From the NCBI GenBank assembly GCA_963820995.1, contig CAWGCL010000004.1, positions 1,116,001 to 1,180,000 of the forward strand: DNA of 64,000 nucleotides, in the 5' to 3' direction. The notes below the pieces were generated by a model that did not search any database, was not told the DNA's origin, and saw nothing but the letters and a program-made list of their open reading frames with translations. Origin of the DNA: JAGTVG01 sp963820995 (lineage in GTDB: Bacteria; Bacteroidota; Bacteroidia; Cytophagales; Cyclobacteriaceae). Position numbers and translations under genes: made by a program. Positions 56,508 to 64,000 of the stretch are shown piece by piece. Every line of letters starts with the position of its first letter. Position 1 is the first letter of the stretch.

Positions 56508-58007
56508 TTAGAAAATTGCCCTGAAACCAAAGACAAACCCTGATTCTCCCTGCTTATTAAAGCTATATTCAAACCGGAGAACGAGATCGTATATGGTCAC
56601 CAGGTCCAAACCAGGGCCACCGGAATACAATAACTGATCAGTTAATCTCGCGTTCATTTCGTTGTTTGGATAACCCTCAATATACCCGAGGTCGAAATAG
56701 GCTTTGGCATAAAGAGCAAGATGAAACTGGCTTAATTGACGAATCGGAACAGAGGAACCCAGGTTTCTTTCTAATTTAAAGAGGAGTTTTCTGAAAGACC
56801 ACTGATTTTGTATAAAAAGGGGACCTTCAATCACATACAATTCATATCCCCGCATTGTAAACCGGCCAATTCCCATACGATTGTACACATTATAAGGTTG
56901 ATCAGTGGGGGTTAGGTATTGCCCGCCTATACTCCCACTTAGATAGAAATGCTTGCCAAGGTCGAAATATTTATAATATAATGCACTTAATTGCAGGTTA
57001 TTGATATCGTCCCATATACCAAGGCCATTTTTACTTATGGACCCTACGAAATAGGATCCATGGAGGGGATAAGCGGCTATGTCACGTTTATCGTTGACAA
57101 ATGAATAATAGAGGCTCAGAAAACGCTGTTGGGTCTTGTTGCCTTCCCCAAAGTAGTTTGGGTTCAGCTCTACAATGGTGTCGTTGACTTCCGTATTATA
57201 GAAAGCGGTACCAAATTTATGTAAGGAATAAAATCCTTTCCGGTATGTACCGGAAACATCACCAATATACTGTTCCCTGAGCCAGTGATCGCTATCAAGA
57301 AAAACCAGCACATTGTTTTCAGTAGTATAGTATGTGTTCTTATTCTGCCTATAATCAAACATAAATCCAAGACCAAACCTTTGTTTTTTGTCAATATAGG
57401 GAAACTCATAGCTGATTTTGAATCGTTTGGTAAAGCCCAGCTGTCCCTGCAATCTGAGGGTTTCATTTCTTCCCCTCATATTGTACAGGTATAATTTTAA
57501 TCCCCATTCAATCCGTGAAAAATCGTGGTTCTGATTTACCCACCAATCCTTGAAGTTCCTGTCGGCTAATTCGAGGACAGGTATTGGGAAAATATACCAT
57601 CGTTCCACTAACCTGATGATCACATCCACTCGGTCGAAGCTTATCTCAACCAGGGAAATTTTAACGGTCTGGAACAGGGACGTGTTGGTGAGTTTCTCTT
57701 CATTTTTTTTGATTCTTTCCTTGAGGTTTTCTGTTGAGATCCTGTCACCATCTGTAAAGTCAAGTTCTCTTCTGATTATACGTTCCTTAGTCTTTTTATT
57801 TCCGATAACAAAAATTCTATCGATACTGATGGAGTCAAAAGGGATGTCTTCTAAGTCGGTATAATATTTTTTTTGTGTCTGAGCAATTACAGAATTTTGT
57901 AAGATTATATTTCCGGCGAGGATCAAAAGCATTATAGCAATATAAGGGTAAAAGATATTGATCCTTTTTTTACAGGTGATATCAGATATTTTTAAAATAT
58001 ATGCCAC
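56508..58007 (-). CDS. Small Omp85 (BamA/TamA) family outer-membrane protein
   Basis: The 499-residue protein has an N-terminal membrane or signal segment (about 20-40), one POTRA domain beginning IDRIFVIGNKKTKERIIRRE (about residues 60-135) and a C-terminal barrel with the Omp85 turn GIGRFTMRGYELYVIEGPLF and a final aromatic residue (FGFRAIF). BamA normally has five POTRA domains in about 800 residues, so this is a short paralogue, not the main assembly factor. It is the last gene of the acpP-lgt run, 78 bases past lgt. Confidence 0.87.
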   Translation of the reverse strand: MAYILKISDITCKKRINIFYPYIAIMLLILAGNIILQNSVIAQTQKKYYTDLEDIPFDSISIDRIFVIGNKKTKERIIRRELDFTDGDRISTENLKERIKKNEEKLTNTSLFQTVKISLVEISFDRVDVIIRLVERWYIFPIPVLELADRNFKDWWVNQNHDFSRIEWGLKLYLYNMRGRNETLRLQGQLGFTKRFKISYEFPYIDKKQRFGLGFMFDYRQNKNTYYTTENNVLVFLDSDHWLREQYIGDVSGTYRKGFYSLHKFGTAFYNTEVNDTIVELNPNYFGEGNKTQQRFLSLYYSFVNDKRDIAAYPLHGSYFVGSISKNGLGIWDDINNLQLSALYYKYFDLGKHFYLSGSIGGQYLTPTDQPYNVYNRMGIGRFTMRGYELYVIEGPLFIQNQWSFRKLLFKLERNLGSSVPIRQLSQFHLALYAKAYFDLGYIEGYPNNEMNARLTDQLLYSGGPGLDLVTIYDLVLRFEYSFNKQGESGFVFGFRAIF

Positions 58008-58085
58008 TTTCTCAACGTGAAATGATCCGGTTTACATCAAAGATGCATCGAATTGCACGAATTTACATAGTTTTGGTTTTATATT

Positions 58086-59234
58086 CTAGCCAAGCTTTTC
58101 CGGAGAACCTTTACTTAATGCTCTAATAAATACGTAAATACCAGCCAAGATGAGGGGAATACTTAACCATTGACCCATATTCATAGGAATTGTGTTTTCG
58201 AAATCTACCTGATTTTCTTTAAAAAGCTCATGAAAGAACCTCAATCCAAATAATATGATCAGAAATAGTCCGAATAAGAGTCCATGCGGAGTTCCCGCCT
58301 TTCTAAGCGTCCAGAGCCAGAATAACAAGAAGGCAAGTAAAAGACTCGTCAGTGCTTCGTATACCTGGGTGGCATGGCGCGGAATGGCAAATGTAGAGAT
58401 CACTGCTGTAAACGACCCATCGGTGTTTTTAGATAGTGTGTAATTTAATGGCTGATCAGGGGGTTCATTAATATGCAGATTGATATGTTCATAATTCGAC
58501 AGGATCCTTTTTACATTTCGTTCTAGATATGATTTGATCTGGTTCTCCTGGTAATCATTATTTTTGAATCTGAGGCTAATTTCTATCGGATATGAGTTGA
58601 AATCGCTGGACTGGCTTTTCTTAATATCTACTTCATCTATATTTTGATCAAGTTCAAACTGGTCTATTACATCTCTCGCAAAGAATACAGCATACTTACT
58701 ATCTGTAGGTTTGCCAATTATTTCGCTATTTAAAAAATTGCCCATTCTGATAAAACAACCCCCCACAGCAACGACAATCACGATTCGGTCGATGACCCAT
58801 AGGAAACTTTGGCCCTGACGTTTTTTTCTTTTTATGGTAAAGAAAGGTTTTGAAAAGCCAATTCTGATATAATAATTTGAGTAAACAAATATGGATGTAA
58901 TAATGCCTATAGCTGCCCCATGACTGGCTAAGCCACCTTTCTGGATCATGAAGATCTCAATTGGATCGGCAAGGAACCTCATCGGCTCATAGAAAAAAAC
59001 ATGTCCAAGCCTGGCCCCAATAATGGTCCCGACAACAATGTAAATGGTAAGTGTTTCAATATCCCGATCAGGTTTCCCTTCTACCCTGAATATATAGGAC
59101 ATGATCTGCTGACCAATAATGAAAGCCATCGCAAATAATAATCCATACCATCGGATGTTACCTATTATTCCCCAATCCAGATTTGGAAAAATTTCCGGTA
59201 CAGGTGACCACACTATATACCCTAGTATTTCCAT
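58086..59234 (-). CDS. lgt: Prolipoprotein diacylglyceryl transferase
   Basis: The 382-residue inner-membrane enzyme transfers diacylglycerol to the lipobox cysteine of prolipoproteins. Visible are YGLLFAMAFIIGQQ, the strong GGLASHGAAIG motif, RMGNFLNSEIIGKPTD and a C-terminal helix RFFHELFKENQ. Family length is usually about 270; the added stretch of about 100 residues after GKPTDSKYAVFF is normal in Bacteroidota and probably periplasmic. Lgt is needed for the many lipoproteins encoded here. It is 12 bases downstream of nadE. Confidence 0.94.
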   Translation of the reverse strand: MEILGYIVWSPVPEIFPNLDWGIIGNIRWYGLLFAMAFIIGQQIMSYIFRVEGKPDRDIETLTIYIVVGTIIGARLGHVFFYEPMRFLADPIEIFMIQKGGLASHGAAIGIITSIFVYSNYYIRIGFSKPFFTIKRKKRQGQSFLWVIDRIVIVVAVGGCFIRMGNFLNSEIIGKPTDSKYAVFFARDVIDQFELDQNIDEVDIKKSQSSDFNSYPIEISLRFKNNDYQENQIKSYLERNVKRILSNYEHINLHINEPPDQPLNYTLSKNTDGSFTAVISTFAIPRHATQVYEALTSLLLAFLLFWLWTLRKAGTPHGLLFGLFLIILFGLRFFHELFKENQVDFENTIPMNMGQWLSIPLILAGIYVFIRALSKGSPEKLG

Positions 59235-59245
59235 GAAATAAATTT

Positions 59246-61126
59246 TTAATCCTCAATATTAATTAATTCCTCAATTTCTTTAGCATAACTTCCCGATAGG
59301 ATCGGGAACCTGCACCAGGTCCTTGGGTCAACATTAAAATCATCAAGATGAAAAGCAGGTGCTATTCTTTCGCGTTTCCACTGATTTCTGGCCCAAAGTT
59401 GGTAAAATTTTATGATATAAAGCTTTAAACTCTTGTTATCTGTTAAGTTTTTGCTTTTCAATTGAAAATATACAGTGCTTGGTGAAAGGTGCCTGAAGAT
59501 TGCTAGCTTTTCAATTTCCACCAGGATCTTGTAAGGCATCAGATCGCGCTCATCAGATTGATCCTGTTCCTTTGGCCTCAGTTCTGCCGTCGGTTCTAAT
59601 TTATTTACATGATTCAGGGCTGAATATCCTAAATGTTTTTCTGCCCATTTTAACCACTTTAATATGAAATACTTATCTATTCCAGCTATTGGGGCCAGGC
59701 TGCCACTTGTATCGCCATCCATAGTAGCATATCCCACATCTCCTTCACTACGGTTGGAGGTTGTGATAAGTATGGAATGCAAATAATTAGCCAGCATCCA
59801 GATAATCGGTGACCGCGTTCTTGCCTGGATATTCTGAAGGGTGATGTCGTCCAGGTCCCAATTTAGTTTACGGCCCACTACCTTCTCAATCTTTCGTGTA
59901 TACGAATTAACTTCTTCATCGATATTCCAGTAAAAAAAAGTGCTTCCCACAAATTCTGAAAGGGTTCTTGCAGCTTCCAGGGTTTCTTCTGATGAATTTT
60001 TTGTGGCCTGATATGCGCAGGTAAGAATGCTGTTATTTATCGCTCTCCAGATTTCCTTTTCGTTGTAATCCTTTATTATTTCCTCTAGATCTGAGCGGCC
60101 TAGTTTCTTTAGAAATTGATTTACTCCAAGTTCCTGTAAACCCCGCTTTGTCATTTCAGCAACTAAAACTACATTAGAAGAAGAATCGGCACCACCGCTC
60201 AAACTCAGAACGAAACCCCTGTTTCTACTTTTTCTCATATAATCAAATAATCCCAGGGATACAGCTCTTACAAACTCTTCATTTCGATCCAGGTTCTCAT
60301 AATTAAAATCAGCATGTGATTGCTTCGGATCCTTAAAGTTGATGTCGGCGGTTATAATATTTACATCTTTAAAGGATAGCCTTCTGTTTTGTTGGATCAG
60401 CCGTCCTCCGTGTGCAATTAAACACTCTCCATCATATATCATGCGACCGGCTTCATTCCCAAGCAGGTTGGCATATACATATGCGCACTGGAATGTTTTT
60501 GAACTGTCTTCAACAAGTTTCTTCCGTCGAACCGATTTCCCAATGGCAAAATGGCTGGCACTGGGATTCAGGATTAGTTGTATGCCCTTGTCCTTCAACC
60601 TGCAAGCCGGCCGGTTCGATCGCCACGCATCTTCACATATCTCAATTCCACAGTATACATCCCTGACATGAAATTGAAAATCGCCAAAAGGGACCTTATA
60701 GCCATCGATGTTCAAGGTGTCTAATTGTCCGGAAGGCCATGGAGTGAACCACCTCGGCTCATAATGCACTCCATCATTTGCGAGGAATTGCTTTGCATTT
60801 ACACCTATCACTTTCTCATTCTGAATAACACAAACACAATTGTAATTATGGTTATTCAGCCAAATCGGAAGCCCAACGAGAACAGTTATATCGCTACAAT
60901 GCCTCGAAATGGAAGGTATTAATGAAATAGCTCTTTCAGATACCCAGTTGCTGAGGAATAGATCTTCACATCCGTATCCGGTAATACATAATTCCGGCAG
61001 GCATAGGATATCGGCCTTCAGATCTCTGGCTTCGGCAATAGCAGTTTTTATATGATCCAGATTGGTATCCCAATCCAGAGGCATTTGATTTAAAGTTGCA
61101 CTGGCTATTTTTAAAATATGATCCAA
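59246..61126 (-). CDS. nadE: Glutamine-dependent NAD+ synthetase
   Basis: The 626-residue enzyme couples an N-terminal nitrilase-like glutaminase domain to a C-terminal ATP-dependent synthetase. The glutaminase triad is Glu45 (CLPELCITG), Lys112 (NAKQFLANDG) and Cys164 (GIEICEDAW). The synthetase has the P-loop-like SGGADSS at 310-316 and the late GDTSGSLAPIAGIDK. It converts nicotinic acid adenine dinucleotide to NAD+. The length matches the long glutamine-using family. It is 11 bases from rnc, in the acpP operon. Confidence 0.95.
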   Translation of the reverse strand: MDHILKIASATLNQMPLDWDTNLDHIKTAIAEARDLKADILCLPELCITGYGCEDLFLSNWVSERAISLIPSISRHCSDITVLVGLPIWLNNHNYNCVCVIQNEKVIGVNAKQFLANDGVHYEPRWFTPWPSGQLDTLNIDGYKVPFGDFQFHVRDVYCGIEICEDAWRSNRPACRLKDKGIQLILNPSASHFAIGKSVRRKKLVEDSSKTFQCAYVYANLLGNEAGRMIYDGECLIAHGGRLIQQNRRLSFKDVNIITADINFKDPKQSHADFNYENLDRNEEFVRAVSLGLFDYMRKSRNRGFVLSLSGGADSSSNVVLVAEMTKRGLQELGVNQFLKKLGRSDLEEIIKDYNEKEIWRAINNSILTCAYQATKNSSEETLEAARTLSEFVGSTFFYWNIDEEVNSYTRKIEKVVGRKLNWDLDDITLQNIQARTRSPIIWMLANYLHSILITTSNRSEGDVGYATMDGDTSGSLAPIAGIDKYFILKWLKWAEKHLGYSALNHVNKLEPTAELRPKEQDQSDERDLMPYKILVEIEKLAIFRHLSPSTVYFQLKSKNLTDNKSLKLYIIKFYQLWARNQWKRERIAPAFHLDDFNVDPRTWCRFPILSGSYAKEIEELINIED

Positions 61127-61136
61127 TGAATTGCTA

Positions 61137-61880
61137 TTAGTTAATATTTAACATTTTACATGTTTTTTCAGCCGCTTCCTGTTCAGCTCTTTTCTTATTG
61201 AAGGCATTACCCTTTCCATATGGTTTTTCATCGATATATACCTGGGCAATAAATTCCTTGTAGTGTTTACTTTCAATCACATTCAGAATATCAAAACGAA
61301 TTATTTTGCCATTTCTATGCGCCCATTCAATTACCTTGCTTTTAAAGTTAGGATTTATTGAGATAATTTTATCAATATCCAGATGAGGAAACAACAAGGT
61401 ATTCATAACAAAATATCTGCATTTTTTATATCCCCTGTCAAGGTATACGGCACCAATGAAAGCCTCCAGAGTATCTCCCAGTATTGATTTATACGCTTGC
61501 GCATGCCTTCTGGTATCGTTGTAGGTTACTATTTCGTCGAGCCCCAGCTTTTTGCCAAGGAGGTTCAATGATTCACGATTTACAATTCGGGAACGTATCT
61601 CAGTCAGAAATCCTTCATCCTTATATGGATATTTCTTAAATAGATAATCTGCTACTATGGCGCTTAAAATAGCATCCCCCAGATATTCAAGCCTTTCATT
61701 AGAATCTTTAGAGCCACCAATGTTCTCTTTTGCAACAGAACTATGCTGGGCTGCCAGGTAGTATAGTGAAATGTTAACCGGTTTTATCCCAAGGGTATGA
61801 TGAATTGATTTCGCTAGTTCTTTGTCTTCCCTGGTTACTGGTTTAAAAAACTGAAATAATCTTGCCCACAATAAGTGCAC
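61137..61880 (-). CDS. rnc: Ribonuclease III
   Basis: The 247-residue protein has the signature NERLEYLGDAILSA (61-74) with the metal-binding Glu and Asp, the second acid cluster around GDTLEAFIGAVYLDRG (about 135-150), and a C-terminal double-stranded RNA-binding domain (about 175-245) ending in GNAFNKKRAEQEAAEKT. It cuts dsRNA in rRNA and mRNA processing. The gene sits two bases from fabF, as is common in bacteria. Confidence 0.95.
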   Translation of the reverse strand: MHLLWARLFQFFKPVTREDKELAKSIHHTLGIKPVNISLYYLAAQHSSVAKENIGGSKDSNERLEYLGDAILSAIVADYLFKKYPYKDEGFLTEIRSRIVNRESLNLLGKKLGLDEIVTYNDTRRHAQAYKSILGDTLEAFIGAVYLDRGYKKCRYFVMNTLLFPHLDIDKIISINPNFKSKVIEWAHRNGKIIRFDILNVIESKHYKEFIAQVYIDEKPYGKGNAFNKKRAEQEAAEKTCKMLNIN

Positions 61881-61882
61881 AT

Positions 61883-63133
61883 TTATACTATTTTTCTAAA
61901 AATAACGGAGGTATTATGACCCCCAAACCCAAATGTATTACTTAAGGCTATGTTTATATCTCTTGCTTGAGCCTTATTAAATGTAAAATTAAGGTTATTA
62001 TCCAAATTATCGTCGTCGGTGAAGTGATTTATCGTAGGAGGAACAAGATTATTTTGCATTGCAAGTATACAAGCTATCGCTTCTACACCTCCAGCTGCGC
62101 CAAGGAGATGGCCAGTCATAGATTTTGTAGCACCGATATTTAAATTATATGCGTGTTTCCCAAAAACTTCTTTTATTGCCAGTACCTCGCTAATATCTCC
62201 CAATGGAGTGGAAGTTCCATGAACATTAACATAGTCCATTTCTTCGGGGGCAATTTCAGCATCTTCCAGGGCATTTTTCATTACCAATTTTGCGCCTAAT
62301 CCATCCGGGTGAGGTGCTGTAATATGGTGTGCGTCGGCTGATAAACCTGCTCCAATTATTTCGCAATAGATTTTGGCTCCTCTTGCCTTGGCATGTTCAT
62401 ACTCCTCAAGTATTAATGCACCGGCTCCTTCTCCCATTACAAAACCATCGCGGTCTTTATCGAATGGTCTTGAAGCAGTTTTTGGGGAATCATTCCTTTC
62501 TGATAAAGCTTTCATTGAGCTGAAACCACCAACACCAACTTCAGTGATAGCCGCTTCCGATCCACCTGAAATAATGACATCTGCTTTACCTAGTTTGATT
62601 AGGTGAAAAGCATCGATCAGGGCATTTGTAGCAGAGGCACAAGCCGAAACTGTTGCATAGTTTGGACCTCTGAATCCATGAATTATTGATAAGTGCCCAG
62701 CACTGATATCGGGTATTAACTTAGGAATGAGAAAAGGACTGAACCTGGGTATGCGATCATTATCAGCATAGCTAATTATCTCATCACTGATGGTTTTTAA
62801 TCCACCTATTCCAGCAGCCCATATAATTCCGGCACGGTCAAGATTGATGGAATCCACGTCCAATCCACTGTTTTCCATTGCCTCACCGGCAGCTATCAGT
62901 GCAAACTGAGTAAAGAAATCCATCTTCCGGCCCTCTTTTCTGTCGAAATAATCGTTAGGATCATAATCCTTAACTTCGCAGGCAAATTTCGTCCGGAAGT
63001 GGGTTGTATCGAATCTTGTTATATCAGCAGCACCGCTTACACCATTGGAAAGCCCTTGCCAGAACTCATTGACATTTTTGCCAATAGGAGTTAACGCACC
63101 GATTCCGGTTACTACTACTTTTTTAAGATTCAT
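61883..63133 (-). CDS. fabF: 3-oxoacyl-ACP synthase II
   Basis: The 416-residue protein is a KAS II condensing enzyme: nucleophile Cys164 (VSACASATNA) with His305 (NVHGTSTPLGD) and His342 (KSMTGHLLGAAGG) as the catalytic pair. It elongates acyl-ACP with malonyl-ACP in the cytoplasm. The gene follows acpP by 25 bases and precedes rnc, the standard acpP-fabF-rnc order. Confidence 0.97.
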   Translation of the reverse strand: MNLKKVVVTGIGALTPIGKNVNEFWQGLSNGVSGAADITRFDTTHFRTKFACEVKDYDPNDYFDRKEGRKMDFFTQFALIAAGEAMENSGLDVDSINLDRAGIIWAAGIGGLKTISDEIISYADNDRIPRFSPFLIPKLIPDISAGHLSIIHGFRGPNYATVSACASATNALIDAFHLIKLGKADVIISGGSEAAITEVGVGGFSSMKALSERNDSPKTASRPFDKDRDGFVMGEGAGALILEEYEHAKARGAKIYCEIIGAGLSADAHHITAPHPDGLGAKLVMKNALEDAEIAPEEMDYVNVHGTSTPLGDISEVLAIKEVFGKHAYNLNIGATKSMTGHLLGAAGGVEAIACILAMQNNLVPPTINHFTDDDNLDNNLNFTFNKAQARDINIALSNTFGFGGHNTSVIFRKIV

Positions 63134-63158
63134 GAAATAAATTTCGTATTAAACTAAA

Positions 63159-63398
63159 TTAGCTCTTGACGTTTTCTTCTAGGTATGAAATGGCCTGACC
63201 TACAGTAGAGATATTTTCTGCCTGGTCATCAGGGATCGATATTCCAAATTCTTTTTCAAACTCCATGATCAACTCTACGGTATCCAATGAGTCGGCTCCA
63301 AGATCGTTAGTGAAACTTGCTTCAGGAGTTACCTCTGATTCTTCAACCCCTAATTTATCAACAATAATACTTTTTACTTTTTGTGAAATTTCAGACAT
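63159..63398 (-). CDS. acpP: Acyl carrier protein
   Basis: The 79-residue acidic protein carries the phosphopantetheine attachment site Ser37 in LGADSLDTVELIM. It holds the growing acyl chain in fatty-acid synthesis and serves FabF from the next gene. It is the first gene of the minus-strand run with rnc, nadE and lgt downstream. Confidence 0.97.
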   Translation of the reverse strand: MSEISQKVKSIIVDKLGVEESEVTPEASFTNDLGADSLDTVELIMEFEKEFGISIPDDQAENISTVGQAISYLEENVKS

Positions 63399-63429
63399 TT
63401 TAGATGCTTTTTAATTTTGACTTTGCAAA

Positions 63430-63457
63430 GAAAGATATTTATACCAATAATGTCAAA
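63430..63457 (-). promoter_or_regulatory. Candidate promoter of the acpP operon
   Basis: On the minus strand TATCTTTC (63437 to 63430) matches seven of eight consensus positions of TAnnTTTG, and TTTG (63457 to 63454) lies 16 bases upstream as the -33 element. The start site would fall near 63423, giving a leader of about 25 bases before the acpP ATG. This is by consensus only. Confidence 0.42.
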
Positions 63458-63548
63458 CAATTTTTTTTAATCTTATCATTTTATCAAATTTGTAGGAATC
63501 GGATAACAAATGAAATAAATTCAATAATTGTGATGAAAATGTACTCTA

Positions 63549-63977
63549 ATGGCTAAAAACAAGCTCATAGTTGAATATGAATATGATTTTAGTTTGTATG
63601 GAATTATTTCAATATCAAAAGATTATAGGCTGGCCTGGTTAATTAACAAACACATGGATTTACATCTAAGAAAGGAAGAAGATATAAAAATATCCTTTCT
63701 TAATGATGAAAATCTTGTTATCTCTAACTATTTGTATGAGACGGAACACGCACAACTTAGGATGCTGAAAAACAAATCGGAAGACAGGAAATCTGATAAA
63801 ATGTCTTATTTAATCCCGGAGCTGAATAAATTTGATTATCTGATCATGAAAAATGGAAGAATAGGCGATCTTAGCGACCAGGAATTACTCAGGGAGGTTC
63901 AAAAGATCAAGGAGGTTCAATATATTGTTGCTTTAGATATAGATAAACTCAAATCTAAAGAGAACCTGATATTTTGA
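63549..63977 (+). CDS. IPExxxVDY family protein
   Basis: The 142-residue protein shows the family motif as IPELNKFDY (residues 89-97) in an otherwise helical/strand mix. The family is restricted to Bacteroidota and its function is unknown; in this phylum it usually precedes a pyruvate kinase gene, which would lie beyond the right window edge. It is divergent from acpP across a 150-base spacer that contains the acpP promoter. Confidence 0.92.
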   Translation: MAKNKLIVEYEYDFSLYGIISISKDYRLAWLINKHMDLHLRKEEDIKISFLNDENLVISNYLYETEHAQLRMLKNKSEDRKSDKMSYLIPELNKFDYLIMKNGRIGDLSDQELLREVQKIKEVQYIVALDIDKLKSKENLIF

Positions 63978-64000
63978 CAAAAGCCTGGTATTTGATATGT

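Noticed and set aside
1..64000. CRISPR arrays, transposons, prophage or defence islands
   Set aside because: I found no regularly spaced repeats, no transposase or integrase reading frames and no nuclease-helicase clusters in either strand.

Overview
The window is chromosomal DNA of a member of the Bacteroidota, probably from the Cytophagales side of the phylum (moderate confidence). Phylum-typical markers are a SusC/SusD pair, an IPExxxVDY protein, DUF1573, DUF5687 and DUF5916 family proteins, a very long NusB, an Lgt with a large insertion, and promoter-like sites of the Bacteroidota form TTG-N(about 19)-TAnnTTTG. The DNA is AT-rich, and I saw no rRNA, tRNA, CRISPR array, transposase or prophage gene.

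Layout. Bases 1-5007 (minus strand) hold a housekeeping run: amino-acid dehydrogenase, nusB, ytxH-like, DUF1573 lipoprotein, yajC, ybbR/cdaR-like and coaE (cut by the window edge). Bases 5.1-19.4 kb are mixed: an ABC exporter, a PorV/PorQ-like protein paired with a helix-hairpin-helix barrel protein, bacterioferritin, a VOC protein, a C_GCAxxG_C_C redox protein with a tiny cysteine protein, an ABC-2-like exporter whose permease carries an inserted starch-binding-like domain, a small sulfur group (metZ, osmC-like, rhodanese), a PhoD-like phosphatase and an aspartylglucosaminidase.

Bases 19.5-26.6 kb hold a frameshifted MATE transporter, a frameshifted carboxypeptidase-regulatory-like protein and the most interesting locus: two tandem MbnP/MbnH pairs (a copper-binding lipoprotein plus a di-heme MauG-like tryptophan oxidase). 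The second pair is intact; the MbnH of the first is frameshifted. Bases 28.0-36.1 kb are a TetR-TolC-MFP-RND efflux operon followed by a metallophosphoesterase. Bases 39.0-56.1 kb are a hemicellulose-type polysaccharide utilisation locus: SusC, SusD, a CRTAC1-like VCBS/ASPIC lipoprotein, a carboxylesterase, GH3, a DUF5916 remnant, GH51 arabinofuranosidase and GH26 mannanase. Bases 56.5-63.4 kb are a second housekeeping operon (acpP-fabF-rnc-nadE-lgt, then a small Omp85 protein), with an IPExxxVDY gene divergent from it.

A striking property is a set of about 13 inferred single-base frameshifts. All lie in accessory genes between 19.9 and 24 kb or between 44 and 55.4 kb, and all but one are +1 insertions, often in A or T runs. 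Housekeeping genes show none. Either these two regions decay by an unusual insertion bias, or the assembly has local insertion errors there; raw reads would decide.
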